The notes beneath the pieces were generated by a model. It was not told the origin of the DNA and made no database searches. It worked only from the letters and a program-made list of their open reading frames with translations. Below are positions 11,584 through 22,223 of a stretch of 64,000 nucleotides of DNA, piece after piece. The number at the start of each line of letters is the position of its first letter. Within the stretch, counting starts at the first letter, position 1. The position numbers were made by a program, and so were the translations under genes. Origin of the DNA: Paraconiothyrium sp. Pb-2020 (taxonomy: Eukaryota > Ascomycota > Dothideomycetes > Pleosporales > Didymosphaeriaceae); NCBI GenBank assembly GCA_022419385.1, contig JAJUBI010000005.1:2914001-2978000 (forward strand). Direction: 5' to 3'.

Positions 11584-12969
11584 TCACGCTCCAATGACCT
11601 TCTCTCCAACGACCTCATACTCTTCCGCAACAATCTCCCCTGCGTCATCCCTAGTTTTTCTCGCACCCATTTTGCATATCTGCACGCGATCGATCCTGAC
11701 ATTGTCCGCCCAGACAACATCTTTGAAACGATCAATGAGATCCCTCCCATCGAAACGCAACCAGCTCTTCGCTTCCGGCCCATGACCAGTCGATCCGTCC
11801 ATCTTCGGTACTTGCGTCTCCGTAGTCGATGGATCGGGCGGGGCCGTAGTGACTTCGTCTTGACTGTCTCCTGTCGAGCTAGCTGTTGACGCACCGTCAT
11901 CATGCTCTACACCGTTCGCTCCGTCCACAGCGCTGTCGACGAGTCGATCTCTGGGTGTAGGCGCTCTCGCTCTTCCACGCCGCTCTTTCGACTTAGCATA
12001 TATAGTGTTAATCACAGTAGCGTGCAGCCTCAGCGTCCTCTTATCTTCAATCAAGAACCCGTTCTTCGTGAATTCATACTTCACTTTCTCCCCAAACGGC
12101 TGCAGCCTCTGACTCTTGTCCATCGGCTCCGCATACAAGATACTTGTCTTATGCGCCACCTGCATAGGCACCAGGCCCTTCAAATCAACAGACAGCGCCT
12201 CCCAATCTGGCATCGCATACGCATTCAGATTTTCCGATACGGTGCCGCTTTCTGCGGCTTGCTCGGCCATGCACTGCGCTGTGACGTTCTGTAGGATTTT
12301 CTTCACATCCAGGTGTTTGAGATACAGTGTCGCTGACTCGAGCTGCTCCTCGTCGAGCGACATGACGCCCAGCGTGAGGTGTAATGTGTCAGGTGGTCTG
12401 ACGGCCTGGACTGGTAGGAATCCTGTTTCCCCGAGCTCTTGCTTGAGCTTTGACAATTGGGTTTGAAGTTGCAACCGGCTGTTTTCGTTGACGACGGGCA
12501 AGCATAGAAAGTGCGTTAACTGCGGTTTCCTGGGCCCGCCTTTTCCTTTCTTCCGTCTGCCTTTGCTGTGCCGATGCGTTGGGGGCGGCGATACATTGCG
12601 ACTCAGAGACGGCGCTCCTTGTAACGAGGTCCGGACTTGGGCGTTGTCGCGCAGCTTCTCGCCATCCAAGAAGTCGTTGTAATCACCTTTGCCCTTGCTC
12701 TTGCCCATACTGACGGGTGGTATGTAAACAAAACGCTTTCTCGAAGGTTGCGATCCCGTGACGGGAATGTCTGGTGGCTTTGACAATCGTTTCCAAAAAC
12801 CGAAGCAGCGACTGGGTTGTGGTTCTGCAGGAGCTGGAGTACGGCAGAATCGTTTGATGGCTGCTCCACAAGTAGATGGGCCGATGAGCATAGGGCTGCA
12901 GGGCACCCGGAGTCCGGCTCGCCTGAAAACCTGGATGGCGCGATCGATCGATGCCTGCCTCAACACCAC
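11584..12969 (-). CDS. 2H phosphoesterase, AKAP7/ASCC1-like
   Basis: A single-exon frame of 461 residues from the first ATG. It carries the two H-x-T motifs of the 2H phosphoesterase superfamily, HLT near residue 197 (DTLHLTLGVMSLDEEQ) and HAT near residue 316 (LRLHATVINTIYAK), in the arrangement of the AKAP7 nuclear-localisation-signal domain, which is also found in ASCC1. Such enzymes hydrolyse 2',3'-cyclic or 2',5'-linked nucleotide phosphates; the substrate here is not known. A basic stretch HRHSKGRRKKGKGGPRKP precedes the domain and could be a nuclear signal. An inner ATG at 12708 (MGKSKGKGDY) may be the true start, since the 87 residues before it look unconserved. A low-complexity acidic insert (about 350-400) separates the second motif from the C-terminal FKDVVWADNVRIDRVQICKMG block. 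Confidence 0.8.
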   Translation of the reverse strand: MVLRQASIDRAIQVFRRAGLRVPCSPMLIGPSTCGAAIKRFCRTPAPAEPQPSRCFGFWKRLSKPPDIPVTGSQPSRKRFVYIPPVSMGKSKGKGDYNDFLDGEKLRDNAQVRTSLQGAPSLSRNVSPPPTHRHSKGRRKKGKGGPRKPQLTHFLCLPVVNENSRLQLQTQLSKLKQELGETGFLPVQAVRPPDTLHLTLGVMSLDEEQLESATLYLKHLDVKKILQNVTAQCMAEQAAESGTVSENLNAYAMPDWEALSVDLKGLVPMQVAHKTSILYAEPMDKSQRLQPFGEKVKYEFTKNGFLIEDKRTLRLHATVINTIYAKSKERRGRARAPTPRDRLVDSAVDGANGVEHDDGASTASSTGDSQDEVTTAPPDPSTTETQVPKMDGSTGHGPEAKSWLRFDGRDLIDRFKDVVWADNVRIDRVQICKMGARKTRDDAGEIVAEEYEVVGEKVIGA

Positions 12970-13627
12970 GGTAGGCAGCGAGACACGTTGTATATCGACA
13001 CGGGTAGCCTAGCGAGAGCAAAAGGCGATTCACGATTGCGCAGATGGTGTTGCACGCATGTTGTCCAATCACGCCATGTCTTCGCTTGTTGCAGGCGCGT
13101 TGCTGGTTTAGGGGTTGGGACCATGACGTCAGCAGGAGCCCGCAGCAGCCCTGAAGGTGTCACCGGTACGCTGGCGCTTTGTACGGATAGACCGTGCTAG
13201 GACTAGGACTGGAGATGATCTTCTCACTATTCTGTCTTCTAGAAGGTTTCAAGAAGCGAGAGTACAAGGTTGGCAAGGAATCTATGGCATGGCATTCGAA
13301 GAGGGCGGACGTGTTCGCTACAGCATACCCCTCGTTCCTCACAAGCAATGCAGAAGATAGACGGCGACCCCGACCGTGGGGGTGCGACGTGAGCGTTATC
13401 CAAACCCCCGATGTCAGGTATCCGCGGAAGAGTGAAAGAAACAGGAATGCGTGAACCGTGAAGAAAATGCTTTTGCTGGACAGCCAGGGCGGGGTCCGAC
13501 GGCTGCAATGCGCGTCCGCCACCTCGATGCATGCGTCGCTGCTGGCAACGTTGCAATGTCTCCATCGCCCGCTGTGCGATAACAAAGTCTAAGCGTCGTA
13601 GAGTGTCGTGTCGGTCGTAGGGTCGCC
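12970..13627. other. Intergenic, no gene seen
   Basis: About 0.66 kb between the start of the 2H phosphoesterase gene and the end of YPD1. Overlapping open frames on both strands (13160-13631) show no recognisable family or splice structure. Confidence 0.5.
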
Positions 13628-14326
13628 TCATTGCTCGTCGTTGTAGAACTTCCTGAGGACCTTCTCCACGTCGTGGAATTCCTGCTTCGCCTGCTTGATG
13701 GTCGTCTCCAGCTTCTTCAGGCCCTCTTCCTCAGTGATGTCCTTCTCGCCCTTGTCGTCCTTCTTCTGGCCGTAATTCTGGATCTTCTCGCAGGAGTCCT
13801 TGACCTTGCTCAGGCCGAGCGTCGCGGATGAGCCTTTGAGGAAGTGACCGAGCTCGGATAGCGTCTTGAGGTCCTTTTTCTCGCTGTGCCATGTCAGCGA
13901 GGCCTCTGGGGGCGTGCGCGCGTACTCACAGGTTGGAGTCCATCTTTTCAAACGTGCTCTCGGCCTGGGTGAAGAAGTCGTAGACTATACTCTTCGAGAA
14001 CTCCCTCTCGTCCTCGTCGTCGTCCATCTCGAGGATCTGCTCAAAGGTAGCCTCGTCGATGCTGTCTTTGGCCCCCGGAATCTTCATGATGTCGCCGTCG
14101 CTCTTGTGTCGGGTTAGCCGCTGTCTAGGGAGTGGTGTCGACTAGGGATGGGAGTGAAAGGAGGCAGGTGTGCAACAACACGTGCGGCCGCAGCAGCTGG
14201 AGCTGGAGTGGTGCGAGCACGAGGGGAGCTGCACGGGATGCAGGTGCAAGTGTGGGTGTCAGAAGGAGGGGCAAGTGAACCAACCCTGTCGCCCGCATCG
14301 TCTTTGGCCGAATCTGCTCTAGCCAT
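13628..14326 (-). CDS. YPD1: Histidine phosphotransfer protein YPD1
   Basis: Intermediate of the multistep His-Asp phosphorelay: it accepts phosphate from a hybrid histidine kinase (Sln1/Nik1 type) and passes it to the Ssk1 and Skn7 response regulators, linking osmotic and oxidative stress to the HOG MAP kinase pathway. The HPt motif LGHFLKGSSATLG is intact, with the phosphorylated His near residue 91. Upstream is the typical TFEQILEMDDDEDEREFSKSIVYDFF segment. Exons on the minus strand are 13930-14120 and 13628-13883, joined by a 46-bp intron (GTGAGT). A 42-nt first exon 14285-14326 with a weak GTTGGT donor gives 162 residues in frame; if it is not used, translation starts at 14087 for 137 residues. 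The C-terminal half is lysine/glutamate rich, as is usual. Confidence 0.85.
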
Positions 14327-16425
14327 ATTATATTATCCGTGCCACGCTATGCTGCGAAACGCCTTCAGTGATGGTGCTTGCCGCGCAACACAGCTGTCTC
14401 GCGCTGCACTTGTTGCCGCCGCCGCGTGCGAGTGTCGAGGAGAGGTGTCGTAGCGTACAAAGACGGGCCCCGCCGCAATTTGTCGCCTCAGCAGTCTGCT
14501 AGAGACGGGCCCGAGCGAGCTTCGCTGGTGCGCGCTTCACCCTGCAGGCTCGTTTGGGAATGGTGTATGACGAAATGGAGGCTCGGGCCGCGCGAGATGC
14601 CGACGTCGAGGTTTTGGGTGGGCGCCGCTGCCGAAGCTCAAGGCAAGGTGCTGTTGGTCAGTCGAGGAGAGACAGTTGCAGAGGAGACTAGTTCTGTGTG
14701 GGAGTCAGGGAGAAAAATGTCGAAATGTGCCGGTACGACTATTTTAAAAGGACCCCGCTGGGCTGGCTTCAGCGTGTGCAGGCGCCCGCTTCGGCACCCT
14801 TCTCCGGCGGGACAAGCTTTGGGCTGTCCCGCAAAGTGTCTAGCAAGCCTCCTCTGTCGGTGAGGATGGTTAAGACGAAGTAATTCTGGGCAGTGATTGT
14901 CACGGGGATCCGCTCGTGGACCGCGCGCCCTGCTGGCCACCACCTCCGTTATGACAACGACGTGAGGGGTGCTGCTGTGAGCGGGGGTCCATCGATGTCA
15001 ATCGCGCCCCAACCGTGTCGCCGTCGCCGTCGCCGTCGCCGTCACTGCCCTCCATCCCGTCGTTGTATGGCGACGACGGTGACCAATGCCCGCAGGACGC
15101 CTATCAACACCCCCAACTCATCCCAACGTGCATGTCCCACGGCCCTCCTGCGCGGCTGACCATGCCAGCAGCGTCTCTTTGTCCCCACCGAACGGAGGGT
15201 GCTTGTGGAGGGTCAACCTGGCGACGGGCGTGGATAAAGACGACGCCAAGAGGGTCTGGAAGCGCTCGAAGATGCTGCTCCCGCTGCTGAACGTTGCAGA
15301 GGTACACAGTAAGACAACACGGTCTATGCTGACCCTCTTTTTGGATTGAAGGTGGTTTTGAATGGGTGGTTTGCACCGTGGCTGCAGGGATCCGCGCTTG
15401 CGTCAATGGCGCAGCCGATTTTCATCACCTCGCATATGACCGCATTGGTACCAGTTGCGTGGGTTGGCTTGTACACCCTGCGTTTTCAAAGCCGCAGCCA
15501 GAGACTCCAGACGTCGTCAGGCCCGGTGTCCTTGGGATCGAACATGCCCTGTTCCTGGGTCCAACAGTGCGCCGAATTGCCTTGCACTCCCTAGTGCAGA
15601 GCGTTACAGTCTGCCTTGTCCGTTATCTCCACGCGGGTGGTGCTGCAGAGCAAGCTACAAGGGCTCCACCTGCAGGACATGGCCCGGTCAAGTCCATGTT
15701 CATCCGGCCTACTCCGAGCGCGCTTCATTACCTGAAACGATGCCTGCTCGCAAGAATAATCGTCAGGTTGCCGGGATGCAGACAGGGAAGAAGGCTCTCC
15801 GCGGATCGGGTGCGGATTGGGGAGGGGCACGCTTCATCGTCACGAAGAGAAGAGCAGGATTACTAAATTTTCGGCAGCCGGTAATCAAGATAACCCCGCA
15901 GCAGGCGGGTACGAACAGCACTCACTGTACAGAGGCTCGGTCTAATGTGAAAAGTTAGAACCCAAGTCGCTGTACACGCCGCTAGAAGCAGTTACAGAAA
16001 CTTGGGCGCTAAAACTTGCGGTACAGGTCCTATGTACGAGGAAGGATCCTCGCGAAACTTCTAGCGTGCTCGTTGACGGGCACACGCGACCTGCCTGCAG
16101 GACCAGGTTTCTCAATGACACAATGATCAACCTGTTAAGCGATGTATGTCGCTTGACCAATCGCGTGGGGTCACAGAACGAGGGACCACACGAGGCTTGC
16201 CGACATCAGACTCACAGGCTCATCGTCGTGGGGTCCTTGCAAGCTGATCTCGACTGTAACACGGTGGAAAGCAATTTTGTTGTGGTAGAAGATTCAGTTT
16301 TGCCACCGACAATGTACAGTCTAGCCGTTGTATGTGGTACTCGAACACGAAAAGTACAGTGCACACTACGCCGTGCTATATGCCGCACCGAACCGGACAT
16401 GTCAACGCCCGATTACCGCTCCTCC
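14327..16425. other. Long intergenic region, GC-rich, no gene supported
   Basis: About 2.1 kb between the YPD1 start and the aminotransferase 3' end. Long frames overlap in different phases (14378-14863, 15366-15866, 15455-15958), which is what GC-rich non-coding DNA gives. A hexanucleotide microsatellite lies at 15017-15043. Confidence 0.5.
15017..15043. repeat. GTCGCC hexanucleotide microsatellite
   Basis: Four perfect GTCGCC units and a partial fifth in non-coding DNA. Confidence 0.85.
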
Positions 16426-18030
16426 CTAACCGGTGACCTTGTAGATCGACTCAGCAAGGCGCTTGACGTTTCCGGAGGTGATACCGGCGACAGAGATTCT
16501 GCCGTCCTTCGTAGCGTAGACAGAGTGCTACCGAAAAAGATTAGCAATAATTGACGACATCTAGCGGAACAAAAGCTTACCTCTTTAGCTAGAGCCTCCA
16601 TCTGTTCAGGCTTCAGACCAGTGTATGCGAACATGCCAATCTGTGATGTGATGTGGCTCCAGTCGTGCTTGCTGCCGAGCTTCTCCAAGTTCTCCTTGAG
16701 GAGAGCACGCATGGTGATGATGCGATCAGCCATGTCCTTGACCTCACCTAGCCACTGCTTGTTCAGCGCGGGGTCGTTGAGGATCTCGGAGGCAATGCGA
16801 GCACCGTGAACCGGAGGGTTCGAGTAAAGCGGTCGCACAAGAATCTTGATCTGCGAATCAACGCGCTTCTTTTCTTCCGCAGACTCGCAAACAACGGAGA
16901 AGGCACCAACACGCTCGCCGTAAAGACCCTAGAAACCATCAGTATCGTCGCTTCAAGTGCAACATCTTTTGAACACACCATGTTTTTGGCGAAGCTCTGA
17001 GCGAGCACAGGGCGAAGACCCTCCTTGATAAAGTGACGGAGAGCAAAGGCGTCCTTGTCAGTGTTGCCACTGGCGAAGCCCTGGTACGCCATGTCGAAGA
17101 AGGGGAAGTGCTCGCCCTCCTTCACCGCGTTGGCGATCTGCTTCCATTGGTCCTCAGTAGGGTCGACACCAGTGGGGTTGTGGGCGCAAGCGTGGAGCAG
17201 GACAATGCTGCCTTTCGGGATGGACTTCAGATCGGCGAGCATGCCTTCGAAGTCAAGACCGATGGTATCCTTGTTGTAGTACCGGTACTTCTCAACCTTC
17301 AAGCCTGAGTCCTTGAACACGGCATTGTGGTTCGCCCATGATGGGTTCGGAATGTAGATGGTCTTCGCGCCCGGGTAGAAGCGCTCGAGGAAGGCACCAC
17401 CGATGCGCAGAGCTCCGGTACCGGAGATGGACTGGGTGATGACTACGCGGTCCTCCTTGATGGGGGCGGAGTCAGGACCGTAGGCGAGCTGGAGAGCAGC
17501 CTTGGTAAAGGCAGGTACACCGGTAATGCCAGCATACTCCTTGTCCAAGTTGGACTCAACGATCTTCTTCTCGGCCTGCTTGACGGAGGGGAGGACGAAT
17601 GGCTTGCCTTTGTCGTCACGGTAGGCACCGACACCTATGGACGTCAGCTACCAGCGCCATGGTTCGCGTGTGGGGGTAGACGTACCCAGGTTGATCTTCT
17701 CGGAGTTGCTGTCGGCCTTGAAAGCCTCGGTGATACCTGCACGAAGTCAATGGGATGAACGCTGCGCTTAGACCGCTATACGCACCAAGAATGGCCTGAT
17801 CGAGGGGAGCGATAAGTAAGTGACATCTGCAAAGCTGTGAGAGGGCTACGACTTACATCCTAGGCATCTATCAGCATGTAGTTCCATCAATTGGTCTTAT
17901 TGCTAGGTATTGGACTCACTGGAGGGCCCTGGGGCACCTGCGACCAGGCCGAGACAGACCTGGCGCCGGCCTTGACGGTGAACTGCTTGGAAGCAGCTTG
18001 ACGCAGCGCGGTGCGCGATGAGGCGAGCAT
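16426..18030 (-). CDS. AAT1: Mitochondrial aspartate aminotransferase
   Basis: PLP-dependent enzyme that exchanges amino groups between aspartate/2-oxoglutarate and oxaloacetate/glutamate in the mitochondrial matrix, as part of the malate-aspartate shuttle. The N-terminus (MLASSRTALRQAASKQF) is basic, Ser/Ala-rich and free of acidic residues, as expected of a presequence. The PLP lysine lies in SFAKNMGLYGERVGA, near residue 275. Other landmarks are VGAYRDDKGKPFVLP, ACAHNPTGVDPT and SNPPVHGARIA. Minus-strand exons: 17920-18030, 17857-17859 (a single GAT codon), 17786-17795 (10 nt), 17686-17736, 16979-17634, 16581-16928 and 16426-16527; the sum is 427 codons with stop. The GAT micro-exon has perfect flanks (CTAG|GAT|GTAAGT) and restores the conserved PPDAILG. 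It starts head to head with GEP3. Confidence 0.95.
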
Positions 18031-18254
18031 GGTGTGTGATTAGTGTGCTGTAGGTTGTGTTGTTGTTGATGAGGAAAGACGGAGTGAGAGGGAGGAAGGT
18101 GCGGTGAGTCGGAGGCAATGACCTGAGATTCCCCAGAAATGTCGCTCCACGTTATGGTTTTAGTGAAGCGTGGGAGGCCAAAGCTCCTCCCGCGACCCGT
18201 GCCTCGGACTACTTTCGGTATGCCGATCCGCAGCTATACTGTGAGTATCCTAGC
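18031..18254. promoter_or_regulatory. Compact divergent promoter, AAT1 / GEP3
   Basis: Only about 220 bp (390 bp if GEP3 starts at 18420) separate the two divergent starts of two mitochondrial-protein genes, so their promoters must overlap. No clear TATA box was seen. Confidence 0.5.
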
Positions 18255-20663
18255 GTGGTGTCGGAACGCGAGGCGCGTCTGGAAACTTTTTGGAGATGCA
18301 TGCATGTAGCAAAAACATCCGTCTCGACAAAACATCTGGCAACACGCCTTGAGACCACATACCGTACCGGAAAGGACACACCTGAACACCATTGGCAATC
18401 AAACTACTTTTCCAACAACATGCGCCCTGCCTTCCGGCAGACTAGGAAGCTTTTCAACGACCAATATGCGCTTCACACCTCGATACCGACCTTCATCTGT
18501 CCTGCTCTCCTCAGACCTCCGATAGCCCACGCAAACCAACGTGCACAGAATTCACGACCGCCGAAGAAGTTCTCGACCTTCAGAGCAGCATCACAAGAAA
18601 CTACAGTGACCGCACCTTCAGAGTCTGCACCCCTAACTGCTCCTTCAGAACAGTCTCTACCTGCCACTCGTATTCGCCGGCCTCTCCCTCGCGCCTGCCC
18701 CGGATGCGGTGCGCCTACACAGATATACGACAAGAAAGAGGCCGGCTTTTACAATCTCAACAGGAACGCCGTCGCAAAGTATCTTGAATATGATCCTGAG
18801 GCAAAGGACTCACAAGTGAAGGAAGAAGATGTCTACACAAAGGCTCTTAAACAGGTGGATCAAAGTGTCCTCGAGGAGATAGGATTAGAGCGCAATGTGC
18901 TGGAAGCAGGGAACGAGATCGACACAGGCGCCCCCGAAACACCAGTATGCGACCGCTGCCATAATCTGGTCCACCATCGTGTGGGAACCCCCATCTACCA
19001 CCCCTCAGTCGAAGCCATACAGCAGACCATCGCCGAATCACCGCACCGTCGAAATCATATATATCATGTTGTTGATGCCGCAGACTTCCCACTCTCCCTC
19101 ATACCTACGCTTCAGTCGTCGCTGCGAATACCTAAACTACGAACGAAGAACCGCAGAGCAAAACATAAAGGATGGGTGGCGAACGATCGGATCGCCGAAG
19201 TCAGCTTTATAATCACCCGATCGGATCTTCTAGCGCGAAAGAAGGAAGATGTCGATGCGCTCATGCCGTACGTCCAAAACGTCTTGCGAGACGCACTCGG
19301 GCGGACAAACAAAGATGCGCGTCTGGGAAATGTGAGGCTGGTTAGTGCCAAAAGAGGATGGTGGACGCAGCAAGTCAAAGAGGAAATATGGGAACGAGGA
19401 GGCGCAGGCTGGATGGTCGGCAAAGTCAATGTTGGCAAGTCCAACCTTTTCGAAGTCGTCTTCCCCAAAGGCAGAGGCGCAAACTACCAAGACGTGCGCA
19501 AGATTCGCAGCGCTGCAGAGCGCGAAGCCATGCTGCAAGCCGCGCAATCTCTCGACGAGCTCATCACAGTGCAAAAACAGCTCGCAGATGAGGACGCCGA
19601 GATAGAGCGACAGGAACAGAATCCCGATTCGAATGAGCACCAACACAAGTCTCCTGATACGGCAGAAGAAAGGATGGACGAAAACGACGAAGACCTCGAC
19701 CCAGACGCGCTCCTCCCGCCAGCCCAACCATACACACTTTACCCTGTTCTACCCATCGCGTCCTCTCTGCCCGGCACCACCGCCTCCCCCATCCGCATTC
19801 CTTTCGGCGACAACAAAGGCGAACTCGTTGACATGCCGGGTCTCGCGCGCACCTCACCAGGTCTAGAAACCTTTGTCCAGCCCAAAGCCCAAGACGACCT
19901 CATCATGAAATCTCGCATCACCGCGCAGCGCTTCGTCCTCAAGCCAGGTCAGTCGCTCCTCCTTGGCGGTGGTCTCATCCGCGTCACGCCCGTTACCCAA
20001 GACTTGATTTTCCTGATCCACCCCTTCGTCCCCATCGAGCCCCACGTTACGCGTACAGACAAAGCCGCCGCGCTGCAAGCTCAAGTCAGCGACCGCCGAG
20101 TCGAGTCCATACTCGCCGAGGACGTCGGGAGCAAGATGCACTCGGCAGGCCGCTTCAAGCTCAAGTGGGACGTCACTAAAAAACTTGCGGGGCCCCTGAC
20201 GTCCTCTGTTGCTGCGAAGATGCGCCCTGAGAACCTTCCCTTCCGCATATTCAGCACGGATATCCTCGTTGAAGGTGTGGGTTGGCTCGAAATCAGCGCG
20301 CAGGTGAGGCGGACGCAGGGCTGGAAGCCCGTCGGTATGGTGAAGAAGGATCCGAATGCGGCGCGGAACGCGAAGATTGCGGCGCAGAAGAAGATGGCTG
20401 AGGAGTTGCGATTGAAGCGGGAGGCGAAGATGCGCGGAGAGGAGTACGTGAAGATCCGGGATGAGGAGGAGGATATGCAAGATGTAAACGAGTTCCCTGA
20501 GGTGGAGGTGTTCAGTCCACTGGGCAAGTTTGTGGGCGCGAGGATGCCGATGTGTGCGAGTATTGTGAGCGGACCGAAGCAGATTAGCAGTCGGGAAAGG
20601 ACTGCAAGGCCAAGACGTAGTATGAAGAGTGTGAAGGCGCAGAGGAAGCCAATGGAGAAGTAG
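18255..20663 (+). CDS. GEP3: Mitochondrial circularly permuted GTPase GEP3 (YqeH-like)
   Basis: Homologue of yeast Gep3/Mtg3 and bacterial YqeH, GTPases for assembly of the small ribosomal subunit, here the mitochondrial one. The single exon encodes 802 residues from the first ATG. An in-frame ATG at 18420 (MRPAFRQTRKLF) gives a better mitochondrial presequence and may be the true start (747 residues). A zinc-binding region with CPGCG near residue 147 and CDRCHNLVHH further on precedes the GTPase domain. The GTPase motifs are in permuted order: the G4-like ITRSDLL near 321, the P-loop GKVNVGKSN near 389, and G3 DMPG near 525. A long charged insert between G1 and G3 (about 410-490) is typical of filamentous fungi. 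The tail is Lys/Arg rich. Confidence 0.88.
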   Translation: MVSEREARLETFWRCMHVAKTSVSTKHLATRLETTYRTGKDTPEHHWQSNYFSNNMRPAFRQTRKLFNDQYALHTSIPTFICPALLRPPIAHANQRAQNSRPPKKFSTFRAASQETTVTAPSESAPLTAPSEQSLPATRIRRPLPRACPGCGAPTQIYDKKEAGFYNLNRNAVAKYLEYDPEAKDSQVKEEDVYTKALKQVDQSVLEEIGLERNVLEAGNEIDTGAPETPVCDRCHNLVHHRVGTPIYHPSVEAIQQTIAESPHRRNHIYHVVDAADFPLSLIPTLQSSLRIPKLRTKNRRAKHKGWVANDRIAEVSFIITRSDLLARKKEDVDALMPYVQNVLRDALGRTNKDARLGNVRLVSAKRGWWTQQVKEEIWERGGAGWMVGKVNVGKSNLFEVVFPKGRGANYQDVRKIRSAAEREAMLQAAQSLDELITVQKQLADEDAEIERQEQNPDSNEHQHKSPDTAEERMDENDEDLDPDALLPPAQPYTLYPVLPIASSLPGTTASPIRIPFGDNKGELVDMPGLARTSPGLETFVQPKAQDDLIMKSRITAQRFVLKPGQSLLLGGGLIRVTPVTQDLIFLIHPFVPIEPHVTRTDKAAALQAQVSDRRVESILAEDVGSKMHSAGRFKLKWDVTKKLAGPLTSSVAAKMRPENLPFRIFSTDILVEGVGWLEISAQVRRTQGWKPVGMVKKDPNAARNAKIAAQKKMAEELRLKREAKMRGEEYVKIRDEEEDMQDVNEFPEVEVFSPLGKFVGARMPMCASIVSGPKQISSRERTARPRRSMKSVKAQRKPMEK

Positions 20664-21143
20664 AACCATACCCTGGGTCACCCTGAACGACTGATAGCAC
20701 TCGCTGTACGATACCACGGCCAAACATTACATAGCCATAGAATTTCAGCTCAGAATAGGCTCAGAGAGGCCTTGTAGATTAACCTGTATATAGCTTCAGA
20801 TACCATGTAACTCCATCTAAACCAAAATACACATTGTGTCCCTCTTCATCGCGAAGTCAGATATGGCCTGACTCTTCCTACATGACCTAATTCCATAATA
20901 TCCCCACCATATCAAGACAGATAGCGTACCTGCTACACCCTGTGTTTCTAGAAACCTCGTCGGTTGGTATAAGTTCGAACATGATCCACATGCGTTATCA
21001 TCAACGCCGGTACGCCAGCACAATAATTGTGCTCATCTTTCAAATGCTGCCCTATGACCCCAATGCTAGGCGAGGTGCGTGCCTTGCAGTCACACGAGGC
21101 AGTCTCGTGGCCGCAGCCCTGTCAATCGTCATTCGGAATGCGT
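20664..21143. other. Intergenic between convergent genes
   Basis: About 0.48 kb between the 3' ends of GEP3 and the GT34 gene. Nothing beyond the expected 3' untranslated sequence is seen. Confidence 0.6.
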
Positions 21144-22223
21144 TTAGTCATCGTCCTTCTCGAGGATGTCGAAAAAGGCCTTCTGCTCCGCTGCGCAGTC
21201 ATGCTTATCGCGCGCACAGCCTGGAAAGTTAGCTACGAGGTCGCCTTCTTTGTACTTCCCGAATTTGGGATTAGAGGGACCTGTTGCGTAGGAGTTGAGG
21301 ATGTTCTGCGGGATTAGAGCAAGCTTCGCGAGGATGGTGCCGTGCCACCTGTTCGACTGTTAGCGATGCCAGCGCATAACTGGAACAGTGTGAAGACGTA
21401 CTGAACGATATGCTCCAGCGCATGCGATTCGGCCTTCTGGAAGTTATAGCTCCTGTAGATCGGGTCGAACCACGCATCCAGGAAGTACTTTGCCCACTCG
21501 CCATTCCTGACAATTATACTAGTAGGCACCAAGCCCTCTTTGTCCTGCGTCACGATGAAGTCTATTCTGTCACCCTTCAAGTTGCCGAATGTCTTGATGA
21601 CACTGTCCGGTGGGACAACAGGCTCGTTGGTGATCATAAGCTCCTCGAGGCGGGATGGCTTCAGAATGTGCGATTGGAGGTCGATGGAGGGATTCATGAT
21701 TAGGGCCGCGCTGTCGAGATACCAAAAAAAGGTCGAGCCTGGGTGTAGTGTCATGGCGTGCCGCAGCGCAGGCACCTTGGACCACGTGTGCGGAGATTTG
21801 TTGAGGGGGTACTGATTGTTTTCGGGGAAGAATGTCAGGTAGCCTGTAGAGGATCAGTATGATGGCTCCGACATGTGTTCAGGCCCATGCAGTGAACGCA
21901 CCGTGCTTCTTGGCATAGTCCTCTCTGTTCTTCTTGATCTTGTCTGCCCACACCCTGTCCGCCTTGGGGTCTATGGTGGTGACAATGACCACAGGCGGCC
22001 CGGAGCCAATGGCGACTTTGGGTATGTTTGCGCCGGCATCACTGCCTGTTCTTCGCAACAGCCAGAGCAGGGTGAGAAAGCCTAGTATCCCCACCACAGT
22101 TGTCCGCAGCTTTCCCCCCCGAAGCAGGTTCTTCAGCGCGGGCGGTATGGGTAAGGAGCTCTGGTTCCGTGCGGCGTATGGCGGGGGCCGCGAGGTTTTG
22201 CGCGGCGGCATGGCGAAATGCAT
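21144..22223 (-). CDS. Golgi alpha-mannosyltransferase, GT34 (MNN10/MNN11-like)
   Basis: Type II membrane glycosyltransferase of family GT34 (MNN10/MNN11/GMA12), which in yeast adds mannose from GDP-mannose to N-glycan outer chains in the cis-Golgi. Minus-strand exons 21902-22223, 21402-21843 and 21144-21348 give 322 residues. The N-terminus (MHFAMPPRKTSRPPPYA) is a short basic cytosolic tail, followed by one membrane anchor (VVGILGFLTLLWLL, about residues 44-57). The catalytic domain has WYLDSAALIMNP, where the DxD-like metal site lies, and later QWHGTILAK and the C-terminal FPGCARDKHDC block. It is divergently paired with phosphomannose isomerase, which supplies the pathway to GDP-mannose. 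Confidence 0.88.

Noticed and set aside
14378..15958. Several 100-167 codon frames between YPD1 and the aminotransferase
   Set aside because: They overlap in different phases on both strands, as expected in GC-rich non-coding DNA, and none shows family motifs or splice logic.
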